Part shown: one piece after another, positions 45,315 through 58,574 of the stretch
How the letters are laid out: each line of letters opens with the position of its first letter
How positions within the stretch are numbered: the stretch's first letter is position 1
From: Agapanthus africanus
Lineage: Eukaryota; Streptophyta; Magnoliopsida; Asparagales; Amaryllidaceae
Direction of reading: 5' to 3'
Length of the DNA stretch: 64,000 bases
Assembly: GCA_030015575.1 (NCBI GenBank)
Contig: CM057339.1
Span: forward strand, 700,860,761 to 700,924,760
Program-made: the position numbers and the translations under genes
Notes under the pieces: model-generated
Databases searched by the model: none
The model's input: only the letters and a program-made list of their open reading frames with translations
What the model was told of the DNA's origin: nothing

Positions 45315-48300
45315 TGTAGCGTTTTGAAAATCGTTTCGGTGAAATTTCGGAAAATCGGTAAAATGAGGGGGTTTTCTATAAAAAGTCAAAATACAAATAT
45401 CTTATTATAAAAATTAAATATACATATTCTAGCTATGTAATTGCTATTATTTGGTGTTTATTGAGCAGCTGGTGAAATTTCAAATTTTCTGAAAAAAATA
45501 TTATTTTATTATTATTTTAAGCCGTCACTAATACATTTAATTAGGGAAAATTACAAATTGGAATGAGTTGAAACAAATTTTGTGCATCATAAAACATTAA
45601 TTAAAAATTTATCATGTGGTTTTTGGAACGAAATCATTTGCCAAAACGGTTTAGAAATTATTGAAGAAAAAAGTCTTTTTTTTAGCGTAAATGGATGTTT
45701 GGGGTATTGTATTTATCATTTTTCATCACCCCACACCCGCGCCCACACCCACACACCCCCACTTACTCCTCCCCTTAGCCAAATTCAGCAGCCCTCACTT
45801 TTTCCCCACTTGGTTTGCAAAGGAAAAAGAAATGAAAAGAAATAAAAGAAAAGATTAGAAAATAGATAAAGTAGTTAGACTTTGATCTTACCTTGACCTT
45901 GACTTTCCTCCCTTGCATTTTCCTCACCTCCCTCTCTCTCCCCTCACCCACTTCTGGCCGAAATTCTCAGCCCCCAACAGCAGCCCCTCCCTCCCTCTTC
46001 TCCTCTCATTTTCCATCAAAAAATTCACCCATTTCCATAAAAAATCAAAGCTAAAATGCAAATCAAAGCCCTACCCATTTTCTCTTATCTCTTTAAGCAT
46101 GGATCTTGGTGCAAAGATTTCAATTTGGAGGTCTAGTTTCATGTTGATCTCAAGATGGTTTTAAGGTATAAATCCTAACCTATTGTTCAATTGTTGGGTT
46201 AAATTCCTTAATGTATCTTATTAGGTGCTTAAATATGGTTTAATTGCAAGTTTGGAAATCTAAAGAGAAGGAGTTTGAATTGAAAAGTTAGGGTTTTAAA
46301 TTCAATAGGGTTGTTGTCACTTGTTTAAGGTTGCATGGTGTAGTTAGCATGTTAAGACATGTTAAACCTAATCTAGAAGATAATTTGTAAATTGTTGCAT
46401 CTAAAAGTCCAAATTTAGTTATTTAAGCAAACTAGGTTTTAGTTTTAGTTGCAAATGGGTGATTTAAAATCTAACTAAGAATTTTATGACTTTATTAACA
46501 TTATAAAATGTAGTTTAATGCTTTAGATCATGCAAATCCAAACTAGATTGTTGTATGTGCATTTTGCTATAAAATGGTCGAAATTGGTTAAAATCGCAAA
46601 CTAGTTTTTGTAAATATTGTGTTAAATCGAGAATTAAAATATGGTTAGGGTTTTTATCATATTATTAACTTTATTAAGTGTAGTTTAACACTTTAGTTCA
46701 TGGAAATCCAACCTAAATTGTAGTTTGTGCATTTTTGCTATGAAATTGTAAATAGGGTATTTTGTAAACTAGAATATTAGGGTTTTTGGAATTTAATGAG
46801 ATTAAATTCCGGAAATTGTTTCTATGACTTATTTAAGATATTTAATAAGTATATTGGCCGCTACATTCATTTAAACATCATGTTTTGTACAAACGGCGAA
46901 TTGTGCTTGCTAGATTTTCGGAAAAACGACTTTTTAAGTGAAATTGGGGTTTTTGGGAATTTTAAGCTATTTTATATTATAATTAGTGCTTGTAATTGTG
47001 CAAATGAGTGTGATTGGGTTTTTCTCGATGGTTTGGCGTTTGTACGCCGACGTCGAGGGTTTTTGGGTTGATTTGTGAAAGCAACCATAGGTTTTGACCT
47101 ATGTGGGATTCGTGCATCGTTTTGATCATGAGTCGGATTTTAATGAGATATGGTGCGTTATGATATGTAGGTACCCCCATGTGGACTTCGAGACGACAAG
47201 CAAGCGCGTGACGACGTCGGCACCGGCTAGCGAGGACCAGGTGAGTAGATTTATATCTACGGGGAGAAGTCGGGTGGATGGCGTATAGCACCCCCGCAGT
47301 CCGTGGTGGTGTATACGGATGCGTATACACACCAACAATTATTATATGTTATTTGGGATTAATAACGATGCTTAGGATGGATATTGGTGTGTTGGATTAC
47401 TTTAGTGTTGCGAACCCTAGGGTAGTGTTACACACACATACACACATACATACTTGCATACATTCCTATTGATATGTGCTCATGGGCTTCTTTATAGTTA
47501 TGTGTTCACATGGGTATGGGACTATGTGTTCACATACGGATTGAGGATGATACTTGGGATTGAGCTGAGTCGATGAGATTTGATTTGAGGCCGTGAGATC
47601 GGTGATATAGCAGGGTTCGTATCTTAGATACGACATGACGTTGTAGCGGGTCCTTGACGTAGTGTTTCACACACGTCCATGCATACGTAGGCGGTATCAG
47701 TATGGTACTAGACGTAGATCAGTACCCCGATCATGATATTTGATAAAGAGGATACCAGGTGAATAGTATGATGAATATGATATTGACCCGTACCCAGATT
47801 GGGATGACGTACGACGGATTTACGTACGAGCTATATTGATGATTGATCCGCACTCTTGACTTGGGATGCCTGATTATAGATATGGTATCGGATATGATAT
47901 TATTGAGGCGGGATCACCGACTATACATATACATGTATGTATATGTATCGACTCAGATGATAGGCGGTTTCCTTACCTGTAGTTCAGCTTGTTAGTTCAG
48001 CCGTATAGTTTAGTGTAGTTGTTAGATTAGATTAGACTTCTTACCTATTTCAAAAACTAACGAATCGTGGGCATTTTTAAAGACAGCTCAAGGGAATCTA
48101 CGGATATTTCAAAAACGACGTATCTTTTCATAAAAACACCGTAGCCCCTATTTTCAAAACCCCATGATTCATGTTATTTCAAAAGGCACCATTCGTAGGA
48201 CTTATATTAGATTATTGCAGATTAGTTATCGTTGTGTCTAGTATTCAGCTCCCGCACATTATTGCTGTTCGCTCTGCCTCGCATATTTATTTTGCTGCAT

Positions 48301-49891
48301 ATTCCATTATTGATATCATGCTGTTAGGACACCAGCACCATTACCGATGATGCGTATGTACCACATACACCTACTTGCCGGCTCACACACATCTTCATCG
48401 GTAATTGCCATGTCACGTACACTTTAGAGAATATAATTGCTTGACTTAGATTGTTAGCTGGTAGTTTTGACATGATATTAGTGTACTTCCCTTATATTCC
48501 ATATTAGGCATTGTAGTTATTACCTACCACTTCATGCATACTGTTATTCAGTTGTTCATGCCTAGTTCATTATCATTGACATATGCACTTGTGATGATTT
48601 CTTGAGATTTATGATATTTCTGGATTTCGGGGAAAGCCGCAAAATTTACAACTTATGATCTTTTAAAATATAAAATGTTGCGGTTTTCTAGTGATGTAAA
48701 GTGTCGTCCACCATGAGTTTGCTGTGGTTTTGGAGATCCGTGTCGAGAAGTGGAGGAACCGTCACGGGTACATGGTGGGTCCGGTATGGTACCCCGGGGC
48801 AAGAGGAATATGGTGTTGACGTTGAGCCTGGCTGGGGAGCACTACCTACCGGTGATATTACCCGACGCGTCGGATATCCGGAGGATACCGTCGTGGTCTT
48901 GAGATGGATGGTAGGGGCCGGTCCGGACTGACGGCGCCCTAGATATTGAGCTTGAGACATTGATATTTCGAGACAGTGAGATTTATGTTTTGTGTCGATG
49001 ATAGACACTGTTGATACTGATTTCATTATGATACCTCAGTTTAAAAATACGAAGGAAATCTCACTAATTTATGAAAACAGTTTCTTCATTTACATGTATT
49101 CTGTTTCATGCATTCATACCTCATTCATATAATATATTGCTACCTGAGGCACTGACACGGGCACATGAAATTATACTCGGGTTAGATATTACCCTAGTCA
49201 TTGTTATAGGCTGCCTGTTATACTTATATTTGAGGATATATTATGATCATTGACCTAGGTTGCGTTATTTATGCGATTTCTGTGCGTAGATGTTTTTCTA
49301 TTCACGAGTTGGCAACTCACCCCCGTTGTGCCCCAGTTTCTTGCAGATTTGCCGTACAGGTTTCATTACAGCTTGCGGGCTCAGTTTCATTCGGGTGATT
49401 TGCTAGTAGGTGGGTTTACTTGTATCATACCCCCATTATATATCTTGTATATCATTATTCTATTGTATCTAGAAGTTCCATCAACCAAACATGTATCTAT
49501 TGAGATAGAGACCAGTGTTGTTTATTCTTTCGACCTTAGAGTCGCTCGTTATATTGCTTGTGTGGTTGTGACCGTCGATTGACGAAGAGCTAGCTCCCGC
49601 TTGGGGATGCCTTTTTTCTTGATTTCGTATACTATTCATGTTGTATCCCGTTTGGGGGCCAGTATTTACAAAGGAGACTCTGCCGAAATTTTCAGTAAAT
49701 TTTTGATGTTTTAAAAAACCCGCATAATTCGGCCTATGCTATTGAAACTACTTGTTTTAAGTTGGTTTTTCCTGCACTCTACTACTTTTCTTGGTTTGGA
49801 TTTCTGGGTTTTCGGTTTACTTAGATTACGTACGCCTCGAGACGTTCGTAGTTTAAGTGCCGGTCATGTTCCGTTCTTTCGGGTCGTGACA
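45315..49891 (+). repeat. 5' LTR of element E
   Basis: 4,577 bp. Holds a pyrimidine-rich block near 45725-45790, a short CA-rich microsatellite at about 47430-47460, and no believable gene. Confidence 0.93.
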
Positions 49892-49895
49892 AAGT

Positions 49896-49907
49896 TGGTA
49901 TCAGAGC
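49896..49907 (+). other. Primer-binding site of element E
   Basis: TGGTATCAGAGC four bases after the LTR end; complementary to initiator Met-tRNA. Confidence 0.9.
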
Positions 49908-50559
49908 GTTAGGTTTTACCTTCGGAGTATAGGATGACCCTTGGTTGATGGAATAGGTGACTAAAGTAGAGTGACGTATCGTTGGTATGTTCCGCGGCAT
50001 ATTTACGACACGCCACTCCACTTATGAAGCCTTAGGATGTACATTTCCTTGTTCAGTATTATATTCCTTCCTGATCTAGCCTCATCGGTACCAGCTTGGT
50101 TTTGCTGCTACGGTTACCGGCAGGGAGAGCTACGGCTAGAGTTGCGGTCAGCACAAGCTCGTCACGAACGAGGACTGACCAGGGCGAAATTCCGGCGACA
50201 CACGATTGCGGAGATGTGTCTTTTTACTGTGTTTCCGCGCCACGAGCGTTTGGCGGATCGCCTTTATGAGATTTCTCGGACGTGCCGATCAGTATCAAAG
50301 GATTGGGCCACTGACAGAGGCCAACCAGATTTTGATGACCGTTGGTGTGTTGCTTATTCATGATGGTCGAGGCACTGTTCAGCGTGCAGACGAGCGAGAT
50401 AGTTATTGCTGCGAACGACGAGATATTGCCCCAGATGCTGGCGTTAGTGCAGAACGAGTTGTACTAAGAGATGATAGAAGGTCGCTAGTCATCGAGGATG
50501 AATGACTAGGACTTGTGGATCGTTCACCTACCCCGATGCGAGGTCATCAGATAGATTGA

Positions 50560-51300
50560 TTCCAGCTGGAGACGATTTCACGCGGAGACGTTGAGAGTCG
50601 ACAGAGACGATCGAATGTCAGAAACCTATTTATCCAAGTTTAAAGTAGTCGGAAAGACATGCAGGCAATTCTATGGTCCCTCTAGAAGAATGAAACCCTA
50701 ACTCGACTTAATGACCGTGTGAAAGCCTTTGAACCTTCGGGTTTGCGGCAGTTCTACGGCGCCATTAGTGAGGCTTGGGTTTGCCCTTCTACGGCTGGAC
50801 CACCGATACTGTGGTATGTACTCGATACTATTAAACTGTGCCCAAGATGTTGAGCTCTTGGGGGATTATGAGGTTTTGACGACTCGGTCGGATGGCTCGA
50901 CTTAATTCGGATGCTAGGTGGTGAGATGCATTTCTTGGGAGACTCCAGATATGAGGATAGCCGTTGGAGCTCAGTCCATATAGCCATGATGAGACGATTC
51001 CGAAGCAGTCGACATTAGAGAAAGTGGAGTAAAGAGGTCCGTACAAGAACTGGATAAGACGACGTTCCACTCCGCCGACATCAGAGATGCGATACGCATG
51101 CCGAGGCAGAGTACTGGATATACCTTCCAGAAGGAGTCGCGATGGGTATGCAGCCGTTCCGGAGCAAGATGCAGATATAGGAAAGGACGATGACTTCCGG
51201 ACAGTTGGCAGGGACGAGACATGGAAGAGACCGTGAGCAGGATTCCTTCCAGGACACTGCTGCAATGATACTTGCACCCAGGATCAGATGTGTCACGTAT
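50560..51300 (+). pseudogene. Gag-like remains of element E
   Basis: The translation includes LNDRVKAFEPSGLRQFYGAI followed by SEAW, which resembles the start of the capsid part of chromovirus gag (ordinary form: ...FxxxxPPxFxGxxxPxEAxxW). No zinc knuckle or protease follows. Copia element A carries a similar segment at 8058-8240. Broken. Confidence 0.5.
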
Positions 51301-51575
51301 ATTCAGAGAGCCAGAGGCCGACGCCAGTGATATGCTGTCTTATGAGTGGTCTCAATGATTGACCGAGAGATGACCAGAGAAGTGCCAGAATGGGATCATC
51401 CCCGTTAGCACACCTGACAGGGCCGATGAGCCGATGGACCGAGAGATTGGTAATTCACAGTGGAGATCTTGACCCAGGAGTGGTCATTGTTACGCACACC
51501 AGCAGGCCAGAGTCCATGATCATCGACGAGACGTCCCACTAGTGACCGCGATAGTTGGCCCGAGATTCTTAGAGG

Positions 51576-52210
51576 ATGCACTTGAGCGGTACTATTCCGC
51601 CATTATCGATTTCGATGTTTTGGGTGATTTATTCGCATGATTTGATTTTGATGATTGAGAATTTACGATTCTTGCACAGTGTTGCACTTGATATCGTTTT
51701 CGTGCTTGGGTTTCACATGTTTGTGATTTTACGGTTTCAGACATTTGAGTTGATTTTGTGCGTATGCACGCACACGATTTCGTTCCTGCACTCTGTACAG
51801 TTCATATATGCTTGCAGTGCAGTGATACGCCTTTTGTGCACTTAGATGCACTGGACTTCGATTTCGATTGTGATACTCGATATTTGTTTTGGGCACCTTG
51901 TGCACCTGATTGATTTTGCGCACGTTCGGCGCTTGATATTGGATTTCATGATTTCGTGCACGATGGATGCACCTAATTTGAATTTTCGCGCATGTCTTGA
52001 GATGCGATTTTGGTGCACACCAGATGCACTAAATCGAGATTTTTCGTGCATGTCAGATGCACCTGATTTTGCTGTCAGGCACACATGTTGCCTACGACAG
52101 ATGTTTCGTGCACACCCGATGCACTTAGATGTTGTTTCTGTGCGCATGTATGGCACATTCATGGATTTTGATTTCCGTGCGCACCAGACGCGCGTAGCAT
52201 TCATGTGCAT
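51576..52210 (+). repeat. Degenerate GTGCAC-rich repeats inside E
   Basis: Motifs of the type CGTGCAC...GATGCACCTGATTTTG recur every 40-60 bp (for example near 51950, 52010, 52045, 52110 and 52180). The run lies between the gag remains and the polypurine tract, where tandem repeats are common in non-autonomous elements. Confidence 0.6.
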
Positions 52211-52840
52211 ATTTTAGAATTGATTTCGTATAGAGCAGTACGTTTTTATGATATTGCTATGTGTTTTCGTACTGAGCATGACTAGTCAGAGGACAGTAAT
52301 ATATTTTGCATGCATTGATAGTTATTGAAGGGATTTCCAAAAAGCGAGCTATAGCCTAAGTATTTACCTACGTGTCTGATATGACACGAAATGTTTAAAA
52401 CAAGGAGACCCTTCTAAATTGTTTCCAAAACGGCGGAACGTACATTTCAAACAAAGGTATATATGTATATAGTTATTTTCTTATGGTAGACGTCCGCCAC
52501 TGTGCAGTGTTATACGCGTTGCACAGCGACTTAAAGAGATTTGGCATGCATTTCCTTCAGATACTTACAGATATAGATTCGATATTTACATTTATAGTTT
52601 CGAGTTACATCATATTGGTTTTGATTTGGATTTGGCATTGATGTCTTCTCCACGACTCCGATGATCGCGGGATGGTTGACGGAGTTTTGATTTGAGTTAT
52701 ATACTCATTTTTCAAGCGCATGCGCTGCGCTACGATTTGTTTTATGTATTTACAATTTCGGAGCCCCGACGACTTGATGGTTTTTCTTAGATGTTTTAGT
52801 AATTGGGGGAGTCTGGATTTAAATTCGGGGACCGAATTTC

Positions 52841-52856
52841 TTTAAGGGGGGAAGAT
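52841..52856 (+). other. Polypurine tract of element E
   Basis: TTTAAGGGGGGAAGAT directly before the 3' LTR; typical for chromovirus-type elements. Confidence 0.88.
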
Positions 52857-55800
52857 TGTAGCGTTTTGAAAATCGTTTCGGTGAAATTTCGGAAAATCGG
52901 TAAAATGAGGGGGTTTTCTATAAAAAGTCAAAATACAAATATCTTATTATAAAAATTAAATATACATATTCTAGCTATGTAATTGCTATTATTTGGTGTT
53001 TATTGAGCAGCTGGTGAAATTTCAAATTTTCTGAAAAAAATATTATTTTATTATTATTTTAAGCCGTCACTAATACATTTAATTAGGGAAAATTACAAAT
53101 TGGAATGAGTTGAAACAAATTTTGTGCATCATAAAACATTAATTAAAAATTTATCATGTGGTTTTTGGAACGAAATCATTTGCCAAAACGGTTTAGAAAT
53201 TATTGAAGAAAAAAGTCTTTTTTTTAGCGTAAATGGATGTTTGGGGTATTGTATTTATCATTTTTCATCACCCCACACCCGCGCCCACACCCACACACCC
53301 CCACTTACTCCTCCCCTTAGCCAAATTCAGCAGCCCTCACTTTTTCCCCACTTGGTTTGCAAAGGAAAAAGAAATGAAAAGAAATAAAAGAAAAGATTAG
53401 AAAATAGATAAAGTAGTTAGACTTTGACCTTACCTTGACCTTGACTTTCCTCCCTTGCATTTTCCTCACCTCCCTCTCTCTCCCCTCACCCACTTCTGGC
53501 CGAAATTCTCAGCCCCCAACAGCAGCCCCTCCCTCCCTCTTCTCCTCTCATTTTCCATCAAAAAATTCACCCATTTCCATAAAAAAATCAAAGCTAAAAT
53601 GCAAATCAAAGCCCTACCCATTTTCTCTTATCTCTTTAGGCATGGATCTTGGTGCAAAGATTTCAATTTGGAGGTCTAGTTTCATGTTGATCTCAAGATG
53701 GTTTTAAGGTATAAATCCTAACCTATTGTTCAATTGTTGGGTTAAATTCCTTAATGTATCTTATTAGGTGCTTAAATATTGTTTAATTGCAAGTTTGGAA
53801 ATCTAAAGAGAAGGAGTTTGAATTGAAAAGTTAGGGTTTTAAATTCAATAGGGTTGTTGTCACTTGTTTAAGGTTGCATGGTGTAGTTAGCATGTTAAGA
53901 CATGTTAAACCTAATCTAGAAGATAATTTGTAAATTGTTGCATCTAAAAGTCCAAATTTAGTTATTTAAGCAAACTAGGTTTTAGTTTTAGTTGCAAATG
54001 GGTGATTTAAAATCTAACTAAGAATTTTATGACTTTATTAACATTATAAAATGTAGTTTAATGCTTTAGATCATGCAAATCCAAACTAGATTGTTGTATG
54101 TGCATTTTGCTATAAAATGGTCGAAATTGGTTAAAATTGCAAACTAGTTTTTGTAAATATTGTGTTAAATCGAGAATTAAAATATGGTTAGGGTTTTTAT
54201 CATATTATTAACTTTATTAAGTGTAGTTTAACACTTTAGTTCATGGAAATCCAACCTAAATTGTAGTTTGTGCATTTTTGCTATGAAATTGTAAAAAGGG
54301 TATTTTGTAAACTAGAATATTAGGGTTTTTGGAATTTAATGAGATTAAATTCCGGAAATTGTTTCTATGACTTATTTAAGATATTTAATAAGTATATTGG
54401 CCGCTACATTCATTTAAACATCATGTTTTGTACAAACGGCGAATTGTGCTTGCTAGATTTTCGGAAAAACGACTTTTTAAGTGAAATTGGGGTTTTGGGG
54501 AATTTTAAGCTATTTTATATTATAATTAGTGCTTGTAATTGTGCAAATGAGTGTGATTGGGTTTTTCTCGATGGTTTGGCGTTTGTACGCCGACGTCGAG
54601 GGTTTTTGGGTTGATTTGTGAAAGCAACCATAGGTTTTGACCTATGTGGGATTCGTGCATCGTTTTGATCATGAGTCGGATTTTAATGAGATATGGTGCG
54701 TTATGATATGTAGGTACCCCCATGTGGAATTCGAGACGACAAGCAAGCGCGTGGCGACGTCGGCACCGGCTAGCGAGGACCTGGTGAGTAGATTTATATC
54801 TACGGGGAGAAGTCGGGTGGATGGCGTATAGCACCCACGCAGTCCGTGGTGGTGTATACGGATGCGTATACACACCAACAATTATTATATGTTATTTGGG
54901 ATTAATAACGATGCTTAGGATGGATATTGGTGTGTTGGATTACTTTAGTGTTGCGAACCCTAGGGTAGTGTTACACACACATACACACATACATACTTGC
55001 ATACATTCCTATTGATATGTGCTCATGGGCTTCTTTATAGTTATGTGTTCACATGGGTATGGGACTATGTGTTCACATACGGATTGAGGATGATACTTGG
55101 GATTGAGCTGAGTCGATGAGATTTGATTTGAGGCCGTGAGATCGGTGATATAGCAGGGTTCGTATCTTAGATACGACATGACGTTGTAGCGGGTCCTTGA
55201 CGTAGTGTTTCACACACGTACATGCATACGTAGGCGGTATCAGTATGGTACTAGACGTAGATCAGTACCCCGATCATGATATTTGATAAAGAGGATACCA
55301 GGTGAATAGTATGATGAATGTGATATTGACCCGTACCCAGATTGGGATGCCGTACGACGGATTTACGTACGAGCTATATTGATGATTGATCCGCTCTCTT
55401 GACTTGGGATGCCTGATTATAGATATGGTATCGGATATGATATTATTGAGGCGGGATCACCGACTATACATATACATGTATGTATATGTATCGACTCAGA
55501 TGATAGGCGGTTTCCTTACCTGTAGTTCAGCTTGTTAGTTCAGCCGTATAGTTTAGTGTAGTTGTTAGATTAGATTAGACTTCTTACCTATTTCAAAAAC
55601 TAACGAATCGTGGGCATTTTTAAAGACAGCTCAAGGGAATCTACGGATATTTCAAAAACGACGTATCTTTTCATAAAAACACCATAGCCCCTATTTTCAA
55701 AACCCCATGATTCATGTTATTTCAAAAGGCACCATTCGTAGGACTTATATTAGATTATTGCAGATTAGTTATCGTTGTGTCTAGTATTCAGCTCCCGCAC

Positions 55801-57434
55801 ATTATTGCTGTTCGCTCTGCCTCGCATATTTATTTTGCTGCATATTCCATTATTGATATCATGCTGTTAGGACACCAGCACCATTACCGATGATGCGTAT
55901 GTACCACGTACACCTACTTGCCGGCTCACACACATCTTCATCGGTAATTGCCATGTCACGTACACTTTAGAGAATATAATTGCTTGACTTAGATTGTTAG
56001 CTGGTAGTTTTGACATGATCTTAGTGTACTTCCCTTATATTCCATATTAGGCATTGTAGTTATTACCTACCACTTCATGCATACTGTTATTCAGTTGTTC
56101 ATGCCTAGTTCATTATCATTGACATATGCACTTGTGATGATTTCTTGAGATTTATGATATTTCTGGATTTCGGGGAAAGCCGCAAAATTTACAACTTATG
56201 ATCTTTTAAAATATAAAATGTTGCGGTTTTCTAGTGATGTAAAGTGTCGTCCACCATGAGTTTGCTGTGGTTTTGGAGATCCGTGTCGAGGAGTGGAGGA
56301 ACCGTCATGGGTACATGGTGGGCCCGGTATGGTACCCCGGGGCAAGAGGAATGTGGTGTTGACGTTGAGCCTGGCTGGGGAGCACTACCTACCGGTGATA
56401 TTACTCGACGCGTCGGATATCCGGAGGATACCGTCGTGGTCTTGAGATGGATGGTAGGGGCCGGTCCGGACTGACGGCGCCCTAGATATTAAGCTTGAGA
56501 CATTGATATTTCGAGACAGTGAGATTTATGTTTTGTGTCGATGATAGACACTGTTGATACTGATTTCATTATGATACCTCAGTTTAAAAATACGAAGGAA
56601 ATCTCACTAATTTATGAAAGCAGTTTCTTCATTTACATGTATTCTGTTTCATGCATTCATACCTCATTCATATGATATATTGCTACCTGAGGCACTGACA
56701 CGGGCACATGAAATTATACTCGGGTTAGATATTACCCTAGTCATTGTTATAGGCTGCCTGTTATACTTATATTTGAGGATATATTATGATCATTGACCTA
56801 GGTTGCGTTATTTATGCGATTTCTGTGCGTAGATGTTTTTCTATTCACGAGTTGGCAACTCACCCCCGTTGTGCCCCAGTTTCTTGCAGATTTACCGTAC
56901 AGGTTTCATAACAGCTTGCGGGCTCAGTTTCATTCGGGTGATTTGCTAGTAGGTGGGTTTACTTGTATCATACCCCCATTATATATCTTGTATATCATTA
57001 TTCTGTTGTATCTAGAAGTTCCATCAACCAAACATGTATCTATTGAGATAGAGACCAGTGTTGTTTATTCTTTCGACCTTAGAGTCGCTCGTTATATTGC
57101 TTGTGTGGTTGTGACCGTCGATTGACGAAGAGCTAGCTCCCACTTGGGGATGCCTTTTTTCTTGATTTCGTATACTATTCATGTTGTATCCCGTTTGGGG
57201 GCCAGTATTTACAAAGGAGACTCTGCCGAAATTTTCAGTAAATTTTTGATGTTTTAAAAAAACCGCATAATTCGGCTTATGCTATTGAAATTACTTGTTT
57301 TAAGTTGGTTTTTCCTGCACTCTACTACTTTTCTTGGTTTGGATTTCTGGGTTTTCGGTTTACTTAGATTACGTACGCCTCGAGACGTTCGTAGTTTAAG
57401 TGCCAGTCATGTTCCGTTCTTTCGGGTCGTGACA
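52857..57434 (+). repeat. 3' LTR of element E
   Basis: 4,578 bp, nearly identical to 45315-49891. Confidence 0.93.
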
Positions 57435-58078
57435 AGGCAGTAACCCTGCTCGGTCCCCGTCCTGAAGGATCAAAGCCCTCGCAAGAGGCAACCGAGCAGC
57501 TACCCTGCTCGGTCATCTTCGGCTGGTAGCTCCCTACCCATGACGCCAGGGATCGAAGCCCTTGCAAGAGGCATCCGAGCGGCTACCCCGCTTGGTCATC
57601 CCAGGCTGATAGTTACCTACCCACGACGCCAGAGATCAAAGCCCTCGCCAAAAGGCAACCGCGCAGCTTCACTGCCCGATCATCCTTAGTGGGTTTCTTA
57701 CAGCCCCCCAACGCTAAGGATCAAAGTCCTCCTTAGAGGCAGCTCATCAGCTACCCTTCTCGGCTATCTCCGGCTGGTAGCTCCCTACCCATGATGACAG
57801 GGATCGAAGCCCTCGCAAGAGACATCCGAGCGGCAACCCCGCTCAGCCATCCCAGGCTGGTAGCTACCTACCCATGATGCCAGAGATCAAAGCCCTCGCC
57901 AGGAGGCAGCCGCGCAGCTTCCCTGCCCGGTCACCCTTAGTGGGCTTCTTACAGCCCCTCCAACGCTAAGGACCCAAAGTCCTCCCAGAGGCAGTCGAGC
58001 CCGACCCTCGCTCGACCATACCCAGCTAGTGGTCGTTGCTCGCAACGCCAGAAGTGAAAGGCCCTCGCCAAGAGACAA
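57435..58078 (+). repeat. Tat2 tandem array, second block (about 7-8 units)
   Basis: Continuation of the 84-bp array after element E, with the same two stem-loops per unit (for example CCGAGCGG near 57568 and CCGAGCAG near 57492). It fades near 58078 into a degenerate last unit. Confidence 0.82.
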
Positions 58079-58150
58079 CCGAGCAACTTCCCATTCATGC
58101 TCGACACAAATACGGCGGACAGCCCTCTGCCCGTCACATGCAGAGGATAC

Positions 58151-58258
58151 GAGGCCTCAACAGGGGGCATCAGGTCTATCCGAGTCTGAGCCATATGAGG
58201 ATCCGAGGCCTCAACAGGGGGCATCAGGTCTATCCGAGTCTGAGCGATCCCCCCTCGA
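58151..58258 (+). repeat. 54-bp tandem duplication in Tat2
   Basis: GAGGCCTCAACAGGGGGCAT occurs at 58151 and 58205 within two almost identical 54-bp units. A second repeat type next to the 84-bp array. Confidence 0.85.
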
Positions 58259-58453
58259 CTTCGGGGACATAGAGACGCCTCCTTTTCAGCAGCACTTGGC
58301 ATGCTTAGCAAGTGATCGAAATCAACCCGACGAACGATCGCTAAACAGATAGCTGACCTGACATGGAAGCTCAACAGTGCAAGCAGAGATATCTTACGAG
58401 CGTTCTTCATGAACCAAAGACAAAGTGCAAACCGATGGAACCAAAGAAAAAGT

Positions 58454-58459
58454 TTTATT
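58454..58459 (-). terminator. Poly(A) signal downstream of the antisense frames
   Basis: AATAAA on the minus strand, about 115 bp beyond the end of the antisense reading frame at 58575. Consistent with a separate antisense transcript. Confidence 0.45.
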
Positions 58460-58574
58460 ACTAAAAGGCAAAGTCTTTACAAAGGGTATTCTGGGCTCCC
58501 CAGCCTTACAAAATGCCCGGAGGCTTACAAAATTCCAGAAGCAACAAAATAAAAGGAGGAGAAAGACGGGGGCT

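Larger units (their letters stand above)
45315..57434 (+). mobile_element. Element E: giant-LTR Ty3/gypsy-type element (LARD-like)
   Basis: LTRs of 4,577 bp (45315-49891) and 4,578 bp (52857-57434), starting TGTAGCGTTTTG and ending GGGTCGTGACA, flank an interior of only 2,965 bp. A perfect target duplication AGGCA lies at 45310-45314 and 57435-57439. The primer site matches initiator Met-tRNA and the polypurine tract is AAGGGGGGAAGA. Only gag-like remains are visible; there is no pol. Huge LTRs with a short noncoding interior fit the LARD class. The gag traces and LTR style suggest a chromovirus of the Tekay/Del kind. The LTRs look about 99% alike by eye, making E probably the youngest insertion here. 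Boundaries whole, coding capacity lost. Confidence 0.9.

Noticed and set aside
45582-47472. Several short frames repeated at 53124-55015
   Set aside because: They are identical because both lie in the two LTRs of element E; they have no protein-like features.
7534-49907. TGGTATCAGAGC motifs as possible tRNA genes
   Set aside because: These are primer-binding sites directly after LTR ends; no cloverleaf surrounds them.
51842-52217. Overlapping open frames on both strands in element E
   Set aside because: They arise from the GTGCAC-rich repeats; cysteine/histidine richness on one strand mimics zinc-finger sequence without regular spacing.
44283-58078. CRISPR-like array
   Set aside because: The repeats are contiguous with no unique spacers, lie inside a retrotransposon, and the genome is a plant.
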